64,000 nucleotides of DNA from Tritrichomonas musculus (lineage: Eukaryota > Parabasalia > Tritrichomonadida > Tritrichomonadidae): NCBI GenBank assembly GCA_039105265.1, contig JAPFFF010000012.1, positions 4,774,001 to 4,838,000 of the forward strand, written 5' to 3'. Shown in pieces: positions 47,626-58,626 of the stretch. Position numbers and translations under genes: made by a program. Below the pieces are notes generated by a model that was given only the letters and a program-made list of their open reading frames with translations, was not told the origin of the DNA and made no database searches. Every line of letters begins with the position of its first letter. Positions within the stretch are counted from its first letter, which is position 1.

Positions 47626-47869
47626 GTTGATTTTGTTTTTATAATTATATTAATAATGGAATTTATAATATTTTTATGTATTAAATTTATTTATATTTTT
47701 TATACTGAGTTCAAAATGATTAAAAATGTCTTTAAAAAAATAAACGGTTTCTGTCAGATTTTCCTAAAAAATCAACATTTTCCTTAAATTCAACAGGATT
47801 ATAATTTATATATAAAGTAATTTAACAAGTTTCTAGTATATCAAAAACTGTTATATTATAAAATACATT

Positions 47870-48045
47870 AATGAAAACTCAATCATCAATTATATTAATA
47901 AATTCTTAATCATCAAATACATTAATAAATACTCAATTATCAAATACATTAATAAGCATTTAATCATCAATTACATTAACAAATACTCCATCATCAATTA
48001 CATTAATAAATACTCCATCATCATTTATATTAAAAAATTCTTCAA
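47870..48045. repeat. 27-bp tandem repeat, about 6-7 copies
   Basis: Units of the type ACATTAATAAATACTCCATCATCAATT. In one plus frame they read approximately TLINTPSSI, but no longer ORF contains them. Confidence 0.82.
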
Positions 48046-48574
48046 TTTTATATCCAAATCTCTATTATTAAAAGTCGGAAACATAATGTTATACCTTTTT
48101 TTAAATCCATAAAAAGATTTTGTATGATTAACAAATCATTTTAATTATAAAAATTTGCTCAGAACATTTTTCTTTAGTCATTATATTATTAGAATAAGTT
48201 TTTTTGTTTTGATTTTTTTGATGAAATTTCTAGTTTTTTTGACATACAATTTTTTCGTTATTTGTGCATTATTTTTTCTTCATTAAAAACCGTTTTCGGA
48301 ATAAAATTTTTTTTATTAAAATTTTGAAATTTTATCTTCGGATAAAAAATTTTTATTGAAAAATCAAATTTTTTTCCAAACAAAATTTTTTCCCTTCTGA
48401 AAAAGTTGATCATAATTATCGAAAAAAAATTTTTTTTCTCGTGTAAAAATGAAAATTTTCTCGTGCTAGGACTATATTAATTATTAATTGAATTTCAAAA
48501 TATAAAAAACATTTATGCATGTTCAAAAATTATTGTTTATTAAATGATTTATGATTATATCGCGCGTTAGTTTT

Positions 48575-48705
48575 CTTGTTTTTTTTTTTTTTTTTTTTTT
48601 TGAAAAAGTGCGGCAGAAATAAACCTTCGAAAGGCCACCCTAAAATATTAACCCGACCACATTTTTTTTTTTTTATTTGGGTCACTACCCAAAAAAAAAA
48701 AAAAG
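48575..48705. repeat. Poly-T/poly-A hairpin region
   Basis: A T run of about 22 nt (48580-48601) is followed by poly-T, ATTTGGGT-CACT-ACCC and poly-A (48662-48704), forming a stem of about 20 bp. The ORFs on both strands here are homopolymer artefacts. Confidence 0.6.
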
Positions 48706-49175
48706 AATCGTTTGCGTTTGACCTTTTTATTTCTAGTGTATTTTTTGGATTATTTTTTATAAAACTATGTTCTATAATTAATTTTTTTATTGATTCATGC
48801 ATTTTTTTAAAGTGAATTATGATTTTCGATAAAAAAGTTTTATGAAAATGACTTGTTATATGAAAAATATCAAATTTTATTTAGAAAAGACTTTTTTATT
48901 TGAAAATCAAGTAAAAGTATGTCCAAACAGGATAATCTTTTAAAATCTGAAATAGTTATTAGTATATCTTAATATTGTATTCAAGCATGAAATAAAAGAA
49001 CCAAATACCAATATTTTTTAATTATATAAGTGATTAGTAACATTAATTAATAACAAAATAAACTAAAATGCATAGTATAAACTATGAAAAAAGATAAAAA
49101 ATATAAAACAAGTAAATGAATAGTTTATATTTAGGGATGGGATAAGGAGTTTAAAATAAAAACAGTGTTAATTAT

Positions 49176-50552
49176 TTAATCATATTCGTATTCATACTCA
49201 TATTCATATTCTGAATCAACTTTCAGAGCTCTGGCTGTCAAAAGGAGAATATCATCTTCTGATTTAATATAAGCATAGAGTTTTGCGTCAACAACTTCAA
49301 GGCTATCAAGAATTATATCATCCAATAAATCTTTTCCAGCAAACAATATCTTAATATTAGCTGCTTTTGTATCATTTAACTTTGCAATCTCTTGCTTTAA
49401 ATCCTTAACGTTTGAATCTTTCTTCATATTAATATTAAAAATATCGTCACTTTTATTTGTTTGATAATAATACCTAACAAATACAGAATCTTCATCAGTT
49501 TTGACAATATCTTCTTTTTCATTAATCTGAGAAATAATGTTTGTAGCTGAAGATGATGGAGATTTTTCTATTGGATTAACTTTTGGCTTATAACTTATTT
49601 TTTTATTCTTTTTCTTTTTTGTTTTATCATCATCGGTAATTGTAAGTGAATTTGGCCTTAAAGGTCTAATTGTTTGGCTAATATCACAAAAAGTTTGTTT
49701 TACTAAAATTCTAATGTATAAAAAGTTTTCAGCTTCATCTCTTTTAGTTTTTCCTTTAATTTCATCAATTATATCTTCGAGTTTCATGTCATTATCAATA
49801 TTAACGAAATCTTTTAAATCCTTATACAAAATTTCTATTGTATCAGTAATTTTGAATTTGTTTGAGATCATTTGTTTGATTTCTTTGATTGTTGTGTCTA
49901 GTAAGATTTCTTGTTTAAATGATGAATAATCAATATCATTATATTGATCAAATTTAAAAGTAACTAAAATTTTTGATTTCTGATCTATGTTCAAGTCATT
50001 ATTATTTGAATCTTGAGGTTCTGGTTCAATAATTTGTGAAATTTTGACTTTTGGTGGTTTAATTTTAGGTTTCAGTTTCCTTTGAGAAGTTTTTTGTGAA
50101 CTTAATGGTGTGTTTGGTTCTTTATTTTGATTATCATCATATTTTTGATTTATTGTAACATGTATATCTTCCCTTGGTGGAATTTCAGGGTTTTGGTTTA
50201 TTTTATCTTGGAGAGATGACTTAATTGCTTCTTGAAATGTTATTTCTTCATCGCATTTTTGATATTGGAAATAATTTTGATGCGTTGTGTAGGTAAATTC
50301 AGATTCCTTTTGATTTGAAAACATCGGTTCACGCCGAGAATGTCTATTACAACGGTTTCTATGCGAAAGAAGCTTTGGTGAAACATATCTATATTGAGTA
50401 TTAATCAAAAGTGGTTTAAATAGTTCTTCCGGTTGATAAGCTAATAAATAATTAAGAGTTCTTTGAAATTCAATTTCTGGCATATTAGAAAGTTCACAGC
50501 GAGTAATTCCATTCATCAGAAACAAATTCTCGTAAAAAATTCTTAAGGACAT
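49176..50552 (-). CDS. UIM plus two ubiquitin-like domains protein
   Basis: The protein has 458 residues. An N-terminal segment is followed by DEEITFQEAIKSSLQDK (101-117), which fits the ubiquitin-interacting motif (acidic start, A-phi-x-x-S). After a Lys/Pro-rich linker come two ubiquitin-like folds: about 194-287 (ILVTFKFDQYND, TTIKEIKQMISNKFKI, IEILYKDLKD) and about 356-432 (VFVRYYYQTNK, SNVKDLKQEIAKLND, NIKILFAGKDLLDD). The second is the closer to ubiquitin. Neither ends in GG, so conjugation is unlikely; a shuttle or adaptor in the ubiquitin-proteasome system is inferred. The C terminus is an EYEYEYEY tail coded by a hexamer microsatellite (49183-49212). An initiator-like TCATTT lies 15 nt before the ATG. 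Confidence 0.78.
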   Translation of the reverse strand: MSLRIFYENLFLMNGITRCELSNMPEIEFQRTLNYLLAYQPEELFKPLLINTQYRYVSPKLLSHRNRCNRHSRREPMFSNQKESEFTYTTHQNYFQYQKCDEEITFQEAIKSSLQDKINQNPEIPPREDIHVTINQKYDDNQNKEPNTPLSSQKTSQRKLKPKIKPPKVKISQIIEPEPQDSNNNDLNIDQKSKILVTFKFDQYNDIDYSSFKQEILLDTTIKEIKQMISNKFKITDTIEILYKDLKDFVNIDNDMKLEDIIDEIKGKTKRDEAENFLYIRILVKQTFCDISQTIRPLRPNSLTITDDDKTKKKKNKKISYKPKVNPIEKSPSSSATNIISQINEKEDIVKTDEDSVFVRYYYQTNKSDDIFNINMKKDSNVKDLKQEIAKLNDTKAANIKILFAGKDLLDDIILDSLEVVDAKLYAYIKSEDDILLLTARALKVDSEYEYEYEYEYD

Positions 50553-50563
50553 TTCTTTTGAAA

Positions 50564-50569
50564 AAATGA
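50564..50569 (-). promoter_or_regulatory. Initiator motif TCATTT
   Basis: Minus strand, with its A 15 nt upstream of the ATG at 50552. Confidence 0.5.
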
Positions 50570-51576
50570 TATGAAAGTATTTTATAAAATCATTTTTGTT
50601 TGAACAATTATTTTTTTGAAAATTTCAATGATTCATTGAATTTTTATATAATCAAAATATTATGTATTCATTAAAATAAATATTTTATAAAGAGATTCTT
50701 TATATTCAAATTATTACTATAAAATAAAAAATAAAAATAAAAATTTAAAATTGGATAAAAAAACAAGATATGCTAACTTTTTTTTTTTTTTTACTAAAAA
50801 TAGACGGTTTCAAAATTCTCTTTTCCATTGGAAAAGTTCGACTTTTTCTGAAAAACAAGTCTAATTATAAATTTTAATTGAATATAAATGTTCGGCTATT
50901 TTTAATTTCAAAAATTATAAATTTTATTCAAGCTTTATCCCATGTATGATTTTGCAAATATTGAATTCATTTGCCTTTTCATCAATTAAGGAAATCAAAA
51001 TTCTATCATAGTTACATGGATATCGCAATTTTGACCCAATTTTTATTCAACAAAAATAACATAAATCATCCTTATTAAAAATAATTCATATATTGCGCAA
51101 TATAATTGAATATATTCTTTATTATCTCTGTGCCATTCAACGCTAGTTTTACCTATGATCATTTGGTTTGAATATATTAAAATATAAAGAATATATAATT
51201 CATGTTTTTATTATACGTATCTGATCATGTGCTTTCGATAAATTTAGAAAGATTCAGCATGTTGAAATTCCAAATGATTCAAAAAATTCAAATAATAAAA
51301 TGATGATTTCAATTATGATCATCTGAATTTCATCTTAAGTTTCACGAATTGGAAAAAAGTTATCGTCAAGTAGTGCTTCAAAATAAAATGGTTAGTTGTT
51401 TCGAATTGATATAGAATTTCTTTTAAATATTCATTTGATACAGAGATATTTTTTTCTTTTTTTAAATTTTGAAAGTCATGAATGGATTGTTGCATTTAAA
51501 CAATTAAAGGAGGGGAAATATAAACTTATCATAATTTGATAAGATATTTGGTCAATTTTCAAAATTTCAAAAAGAC
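50570..51576. other. AT-rich intergenic region
   Basis: About 1 kb with a T run near 50779-50792. No gene is seen. Confidence 0.4.
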
Positions 51577-51711
51577 ATGTCTTCCGAGTATATTCAAGAG
51601 AAAAAGAAATTTCAAGCAGATATTATTGAATACATTGATTCTGAAGAAAATATCGAAGAACACTATCAGAATTTGACCCAATATTTCAAAGATCAAAACA
51701 TTAAACTTTGA
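51577..51711 (+). pseudogene. N-terminal stub of a DUF3447/ankyrin-family gene
   Basis: A 44-codon ORF starts MSSEYIQEKKKFQADIIEYI and stops at TQYFKDQNIKL. This is the N-terminal pattern of the DUF3447/ankyrin family (compare the gene at 991). No continuation is found downstream in any frame. GGTCAATTTT precedes the ATG as a weak initiator. It is a truncated relic. Confidence 0.6.
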
Positions 51712-52660
51712 AAAATTAAATTGGAAGTTTTATTTAAATTTTAACCGCCAAATAAAGGCGAAAATTGACTTACTTTGTTAAATAAAATGACTTAAATAAT
51801 CCAAAATCTGTAAATTTTGAAGAAATGCAAAAATTGCCCAAAGTCTGCAATTCAAATTTTACGTTTTTTTTTTTTTTATTTTATTTTATTTTTTTTTTGT
51901 CTTATACTAATATTGCTTTGGAAAACAGTTTTCTACTGAGCATTGCTTTGGCTAGGCAATGTACAAACAATTTTATAATTTCTACTCAGCATTGCGAATG
52001 TTGACTTACTTAATAATTTCTATACGCCTAGAAAAAAGAAAAGACAAATTTTGGATGGTATTTTTATTCATTTTTGAATGATGTGTGAAAGCATTCAGTT
52101 TTTGCAAAGTATGCCCATCGAAACTTCATTCTATGGCTTTCTTTTTTCAATGAAAGTTTGTTCATTGAAAAAAAGAGCCCATCGTATATTCAATGATCTG
52201 TAGTAGCTTGAATTAAATAAACTGTTTTCCTGATAGAAATCAAGAGCGTTTTTTGCCATAACCGTTTTGAATCAATTTTTTATTTATTCGCTTTTTTAGT
52301 AGAATTAAAAATGGTTATAATTTTGTGCCATCAAGTGGGATTCCTCCCAGCATAGTTGCTTTTTTTCTTGCTCTATTTGTACTTAGGAGTAAATTGTCTG
52401 GTTCATTTTCTGGTACAATAACATGCCTTTATTTATATGAATGAAATCAATATATTCATATTCATCAATATTGGATACAGACTTGGGAGGAATTTGGTAT
52501 GTTTCCAGATCTCTACAACACCAATTCGAGGATTGTAGGATCAGATGAATTATGCGGCTATTACAGTTTAATATTTTTCTTATTATAAAAAAGATGAAGA
52601 TATAAAAAGCTTTGTTGACAAGAGCACAAATAGTGAGAAATGACACTTTTTCATATTAAA
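51712..52660. other. Gene-poor AT-rich stretch
   Basis: GCATTGC repeats occur near 51910-51995. A possible continuation of the hAT relic lies on the minus strand at 52383-52646, but its sequence is not diagnostic. Confidence 0.4.
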
Positions 52661-52948
52661 TCAAAAAGTTCTCATTATTTTTTTGATAAGTTTTGTATTT
52701 CCAGGAGATAAATTTGTGCCCTGCTCGTTCAATACATATCTTCCTCTTGAAAATGATCGCTTTGTAATAACAGATGTTACTAAAACGCCAAGGATTTCTA
52801 ATGAGACTTGTGCTATTTGATTTTCTATGGTTCCTGCTTTTGATTCCCAATAGTTTTGCAAATCTTTAATATGTCTATTACGATTTTCTAGTAATTTGAC
52901 AATTGGAACTTGCTTTATTTGATCTTTTTCTTCTGTTTCATCATTCAT
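52661..52948 (-). pseudogene. C-terminal remnant of a hAT-family transposase
   Basis: The 95 codons end with the hAT dimerisation pattern: LEILGVLVTSVITKRSFSRG, then RYVLNEQGTNLSP. The S-x-x-x-(E/K)-R-x-F-S and R-x-x-L-S-P spacings match. The catalytic part is missing, and flanking minus-strand ORFs to 53436 are not recognisable. No TIRs were found. It is an old element copy. Confidence 0.7.
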
Positions 52949-53389
52949 AACTTTGATATTTCGAACTTTTTTTAAAAAAAGATTATTTCAAAAATCGGAT
53001 TTATTTTTTCTTTAATATAAATTACAAAAACTTGGAATATCTTGTTTAAAATATGTAAAACACATGGAATTCACCAAGTCAATAATTTATCACCTGTCCA
53101 AATCATCAACAGACAATTGCCCGTCGTACAGCTAATAATATCAATCATAAATAAACCTTTAGATTTGAGACTTCTCCTAATTGATAATATGTCAGCATCG
53201 TTTATTTCTAAAAACAAATACATTAGATTTAAGAAAAAGTTATTATACTTTCCACAAATATAAGATCCAATAGTTATTCCTAATAAATATCTTTTCGAGG
53301 ATCTGACTTCTAGATACAGAAAAAGAGATTTCTTAGTGTTAGGGTTCTGTAAGGATTCGTTAAGAAGATGTAAAAATATTGTAGTATGC

Positions 53390-53444
53390 CAGAGTATACT
53401 CTGAAGGCCGGATGTTTTGGGCTTCCCCAAAAACACAGCCGGCC
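53390..53444. repeat. Palindrome and GC-rich hairpin
   Basis: CAGAGTATACTCTG (53390-53403) is a perfect palindrome. GGCCGG (53406-53411) pairs with CCGGCC (53439-53444) and encloses TTTTGGG...CCCCAAAA. It stands out in a strongly AT-rich background. Confidence 0.7.
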
Positions 53445-55186
53445 CATCCTACTCTCGAAATCTTACTTTTTTTTTTAAGAGTTTCAAAACACTATTGACT
53501 CTTTACTTTTTTAGGTTTTAAGTAACATAATTTTCATAAATTGAAGATCTTTCTTGTGTTCACTAGAGTTTGGTTATAATAAAAGGAAATGAATGAGAAA
53601 ATGTTTGAATACAATTTTTCAAATGATGGAATTAAGTTATTAATGAATGCTTTTTTTTCATAGTAAAAACCTTGAATTAAAACAATTATTAAATAATTAA
53701 ATAATAAATTTGAATATAAATATAATTTAACAATATTAATACATATCACCTAAAACAGAGGTGTAAACGCGGACATCACTTAAATTTTGAATTATTAAAA
53801 TATTTAAATCTTTTGAAATATAAGAATAAATATTTAATATACTTATTGCATATTATTTTATAATATTTAAATATTTATATAAAACTACTTTTAAGTCATG
53901 ATGATAGATATTTATTTTAAAAAATCAGAGGTATTCACGAAGAGATCTAGCCTAGAGATTCGATTGATAATTATATATCATTTTATATATTTTATATTTA
54001 TGCTATAATAGAAAGTATATAATGTTTTATACGTTTGATTTCGAGATATTAATATAAATTATATTTCTATGACTAAATGGCTATGGAGAACTTTTGTTAG
54101 AGAAATTAAATTCTCAATTTTGAATATCATTAACAAAAGTTGTTTCTTTTGAAAGAAAATATTTCAATGAAAATGGAGTAATATTTCAAAGGATTATTTT
54201 AAAATTGAAATAATTTAATTTTTTATTGCTGCTGATTTATTTATATAATATTTTAATATATTTTATTTATATTATTTTATTTATTTTTTATGTAATGTTT
54301 TATATTATATTAATATATATATAATATGGTTTATTTTATTTAATATTAAGATATATTCATAATTATAATTTGAATAAAGATTTATTATTGAAATGACGAT
54401 CATTTTTTTGAATACTTGGTTAGTTTATATATTGAATGAAATAAAATAAATTTTGAATTAATATATTTTATACTAATCAATTAAAATATCTTGATTAATC
54501 ATTTTATTTTTACAATATAAAATTAAATACAATAATATTCAAAATATAATAAATATGTTTAGTGAAATATATACTTGAATACTTTCTTATTTCTTGAAAT
54601 ACATATTTTTAAACCCTTTTTATGACATTTTACACCATTAAAATAAGCCATTAAAATCAAAACCATTATTTCTCAAAATTAAGCGTATGAATATCTTAAG
54701 CACCAACATATACATTAATACATATAATAAAATATCATATGGAAAAGTATTATATAAAATTCTAGGCTGAAAAAAAAGATATGATAAGTTTATATATGAA
54801 AAAAATTTTAATTTCTTTTTATTTCTGTTTATAAATCTAATTAAATTTGAAAAATCTAATAATTTAATTAATCTTATGTGTATTAATATAAATATATTTG
54901 GAATTTTCAAAAATCATAAAGATTGAATGAAATATTAAAGATATACCAGATTAAAATTTTTATAAAATTAACAGTGTTAGACATTCTTAAAATGATTATA
55001 TCGAGCAACCAATTAAAAATTATTGATTTGAATGCATATAACTTAATATTGATGGAAATAATGAGATTAGAAAAATTCAAAAAGACGTTAAGTCACTTAA
55101 CATGAATACCTCTAAAAAATCCAATTTAAATCATCCGTTGAAAAACAGCTATCTCGACATATGCGCAACACATGAAAACAAAATTT
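53445..55186. other. Long AT-rich gene-free stretch
   Basis: About 1.7 kb, extremely A/T-rich. The ORFs on it have biased I/L/N/K/F composition and no support. Confidence 0.4.
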
Positions 55187-55784
55187 GTATTATAAAAAAT
55201 TATATTATATTACTATATTTATTATATTACTATATTTATTATATTACTATATTTATTATATTACTATATTTATTATATTACTATATTTATTATAAACTTT
55301 AATTTTTTCAAAAACGCCAGGTTTTTATTTTCATTCAAAAAAATGAAAATTAGAACATTTATATTGCATTAAAAAAAATTAATATCTATTATTAAAAAAT
55401 GAAATTAATATATAAAAATTATATTTTAAATGAAAGTGTTTTTTAGTTTATTTTTCAAAATCAGTAAATATATTATTTTTCAAAAGTATTATAAAAAATT
55501 ATATTATATTACTATATTTATTATATTACTATATTTATTATATTACTATATTTATTATATTACTATATTTATTATATTACTATATTTATTATAAACTTTA
55601 ATTTTTTCAAAAACGCCAGGTTCAAAAAAATGAAAATTAGAACATTTTATTGCATTAAAAAAAATTAATATCTATTATTAAAAAATGAAATTAATATATA
55701 AAAATTATATTTTAAATGAAAGTGTTTTTTAGTTTATTTTCAACAAAAAACTCAAAATCAGTAAATATATTATTTTTCAAAAGT
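55187..55784. repeat. Tandem duplication of a 299-bp unit containing a 17-bp minisatellite
   Basis: Copy 1 (55187-55485) and copy 2 (55486-55784) are nearly identical apart from short indels. Each starts with GTATTATAAAAAATT, carries about six copies of the 17-mer TTACTATATTTATTATA, then AACGCCAGGTT and a shared tail ending CAAAAGTA. Confidence 0.93.
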
Positions 55785-55824
55785 ACTTCATATTCTTCTC
55801 TAATTTGGTTCTGAATTTACCAAA

Positions 55825-57786
55825 GGTGCGAGAACTAAATATACAAAAAATAACCGTTTTTTAATTTTTCAAATATCTCATAATATTTTAAATATTTTAT
55901 ACTATTTAAAATAAATATAATATATCTTTATTTTATAATAATTAAAAAATAATATTTTATTTCTTGAACCTCATTATAGATACTGAAAAATGCATATCTA
56001 TTTTGGGTAACAAAAAACTAAATAATTCAATAAATAATTGTTATTTTTGTTTGATAGATGCTTATTAATGTTTTTAATTATATCAGAAATCTTTATAAAT
56101 GATAAAATTAAGATTTTATATTAATTTAGCTGAGATATATTTAAAACACAATCAAAAAACTAATATTTTAAAAATATCTCAATTTTTTTTTGTTTCTATG
56201 GGGATAACTACTTATAATTTTACTGCATTTTTTATTTGTATTATTATATTTTTAAATGAAATGAAATGGCTCGGGAGACGCCATTTTAGTTTTTTTAAAT
56301 CAAATTCAGAGAAGTAGGATTTATTTCTCTCAATTGCATTCAATTTTCAAAATTTAATAAAAAAGTATAGATATTTGATATTTCAAGTTGAAAAGAACAT
56401 ATAGTAATTTTACATATTATTTGATACATGATATATTATACAAAAAAATCATTTTCGTTGAGTTTTGGATGAGTCAGTCGAAATATTAAAATCAACATAT
56501 CTTTATTAAATTTTATATAAATTGGGAATGTAATGCATTATTTCGGTTTATATCAACAATATATTTCTTATTAAGCTTGAAATTCCTCATTTAAATCTAA
56601 ATTTGGCAAATAAAAAGCTTTTTTATTTTTGAAGTTCCCATGTAAAAAATGGCCCTATCATTCTCAATAAAACTTATCTATTATATTAAATGTAATATTT
56701 AATGCTTATAAACATTTTTATATACGAAACGTTAGAGCCGTTTTTAAGATACAAATGCTATTTATATATGGCCAAAATTGTTTTTAATATTTGACTATCC
56801 ATTCAATTAATTGATAAAGCTTTATTAAATATATGTTTTTATTGATTTTATTAAATTCTGAGAATTAGGATTTATTCCTCTCAATTTAAAAAATGGACAA
56901 AAAAGTAAAGAAAAAGAGCATTTCTATTTAAGAAAACTTAATAAAATTTACAAAAACTAAATATTGCATTGAAATATTTATGAATATATATTTATTATTG
57001 TATGAAAAGGAAATTGATGAAAAAATTATTATTAGCATATTTTGATTATTTTTTAACAAAGCATGAATTTGGTTATATTATTTCAAATAGATCGCAAATA
57101 TAAATAGAATTTTCAATCAAAATCTGGATTTTATTTAAAATTCGTCGAATAAAATGGATTTAACATTTAACAATGAATAATTAAAAAATGGCCCTATGAA
57201 TTTTGGTGAAACAGTTTTATTTAAATAAATATACAATTTAATCACTATTCTACAATTTTTTTTTATTATCCTTAGAGCCATTTTTGAGATATGATTATGA
57301 AAAAAATATTTGGCCAGATTTCTCAGAAATTTTCTCTCAGAAATTTTAATAAATAATGATGAAAAAGCTTTCAACTGAAGATTCATTATTATTTTTTATA
57401 CAAAACTATTCAACAATTAATCACAATTTGGAAAAAGAAGGCTTCGATGATGATGAATTTGAAGAAAAATTAAATTTTCACTATAAAATTGGGCTCAGAT
57501 TATTAAAAAGATGAACTTCCGTAATAAAGTAAAATTAAAAGCTCCTAATTAATAAAAAATTAATTTTTAATAACTAAAAATAGCATAAATAATATTATAT
57601 TTATATTTTAAAAAATTGAATGGTTTATATACTAATTTATTCAAATCTATAAAATAATTAAATAATAAATATTTTGGCAACTACGGAGAGAAAGATCACA
57701 AAATTAAAATATGATATTTATCATTTTATATTGTATATTGTATTTCAAAATTTTGTTGTAATTTTAAAAAAGAGAGTTCTCGCACC
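55825..57786. mobile_element. Putative 2-kb element bounded by GGTGCGAGAACT inverted repeats
   Basis: GGTGCGAGAACT (55825-55836) is inverted at 57775-57786. AATTTACC occurs just outside both ends in the same orientation, a possible degenerate target duplication. There is no credible gene inside. The interior contains two diverged copies of a roughly 545-bp unit. Mobility is inferred from the ends only. Confidence 0.45.
56306..57330. repeat. Diverged tandem repeat, about 545-bp period
   Basis: Matched landmarks: GGATTTATTTCTCTCAATT (56318) and GGATTTATTCCTCTCAATT (56869); AAAAAATGGCCCTAT (56645 and 57184); TTAGAGCC-TTTTT-AGATA (56734 and 57275). Spacing is 539-551 bp each time. Confidence 0.7.
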
Positions 57787-57940
57787 TCTAATTTACCTAA
57801 AATAAAATGAAAAATATTGCTTTTTTCATTTTCTCTTATGTATTTTTAAATTTTCTCTGGGATAACATTTATATAATTATTATATTCATTTATATGTAAT
57901 ACAATTTTTGTCAGTCATTTCGAATTAGAAATTTTTCCTT

Positions 57941-58278
57941 TTAAGGGACCACTATCAAATTCTATGTTAAAAATTCTATGAGTTATCACAAAATTAATTG
58001 ACTTAAAAAAAATTATTTCTTGAGTATTTTTGCTATATTTTGGTATATATAAATTATATAAATTACATATCATTTATTTCTATTCTTCTTTTAAGCCTAT
58101 TCCCTTTTTTCAATAAAAATTTAAAAGTTGAAAGGAGTAAAAATTTTACAAAAATGATCGGAATGGTGAAATTTTAAAGTTTTAAACTTTTTCCGAGATA
58201 ACAACTATTGAATTTTCTTTTCTATGAGTTTTCTCAATATTGAAATGTTTACAAAAAAATATGATAGTGGTCCCTTAA
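57941..58278. mobile_element. MITE A, TTAA-flanked, 330 bp
   Basis: TTAA|GGGACCACTATCA at 57941 and its inverse TGATAGTGGTCCC|TTAA ending at 58278. There is no ORF. The right half shares AAACTTTTTCCGA, CTATTGAATT, TTCTATGAGTT and TCAATATTGAA in order with MITE B. TTAA target duplication is typical of piggyBac-type elements. Confidence 0.75.
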
Positions 58279-58449
58279 TTGTAATGTTGATATTTTTAAA
58301 ATTCTTTTTTTGAGGTAATAAACATATGCATTTTATGTATTGTTCTTTTTCGTAATATTTTATTTTAATTTTGAAACTCTAAATGTTGTTTATGCTGTAA
58401 TTTTATAAAAAATATTTTTTAAAAAACGATCATTTTCAATTCAAAAAAA

Positions 58450-58520
58450 TTACCATTTTTCCCCAGTTTTTTTACCATTTTTCCCCAGTTTATTCCATTC
58501 AATTTTCTGGGGAAAAATTA
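58450..58520. repeat. ACCATTTTTCCCCAG direct and inverted repeats
   Basis: Two direct copies of TTACCATTTTTCCCCAGTTT are followed about 35 nt later by the inverse CTGGGGAAAAATTAC, so the block can fold. It sits between the two MITEs. Confidence 0.7.
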
Positions 58521-58626
58521 CACTTCCCTTTAAAAAAACTCTATTTTTATGTTTTCACATATATTTTTTCATTTATATTATTTATATAATAAAAAAAAGA
58601 GAAAATTTAAATAAAATATATTATTA

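Larger units (their letters stand above)
45250..48483. mobile_element. Non-coding 3.2-kb element with 54-nt terminal inverted repeats
   Basis: TAATTGATATAGTCCTAGCA... (45250-45304) is matched in inverse at 48430-48483 with almost no mismatch over the CCTAGCACGAG...TACACGAG core. No ORF of useful length lies inside. Internal inverted pairs (46599-46671 with 47553-47625; 46911-46937 with 47019-47043) and a 27-bp tandem array (47870-48045) add to the foldback look. A target duplication is not clear because the ends are palindromic A/T. Probably a non-autonomous DNA transposon or foldback element. Confidence 0.72.

Noticed and set aside
47870-48045. CRISPR-like array
   Set aside because: The 27-bp units are directly adjacent and variable along their whole length, with no spacers; it is an ordinary tandem repeat in a eukaryotic element.
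48530-48815. ORFs on both strands around the poly-T/poly-A hairpin
   Set aside because: Products are runs of F or K from homopolymers; the sequence is a hairpin repeat.
53071-53436. 121-codon minus-strand ORF next to the hAT relic
   Set aside because: It could be transposase remnant, but no motif can be recognised; not reported as a gene.
54638-54910. 90-codon minus-strand ORF
   Set aside because: I/L/N/F-rich composition of AT-desert DNA; no start signals or domain.
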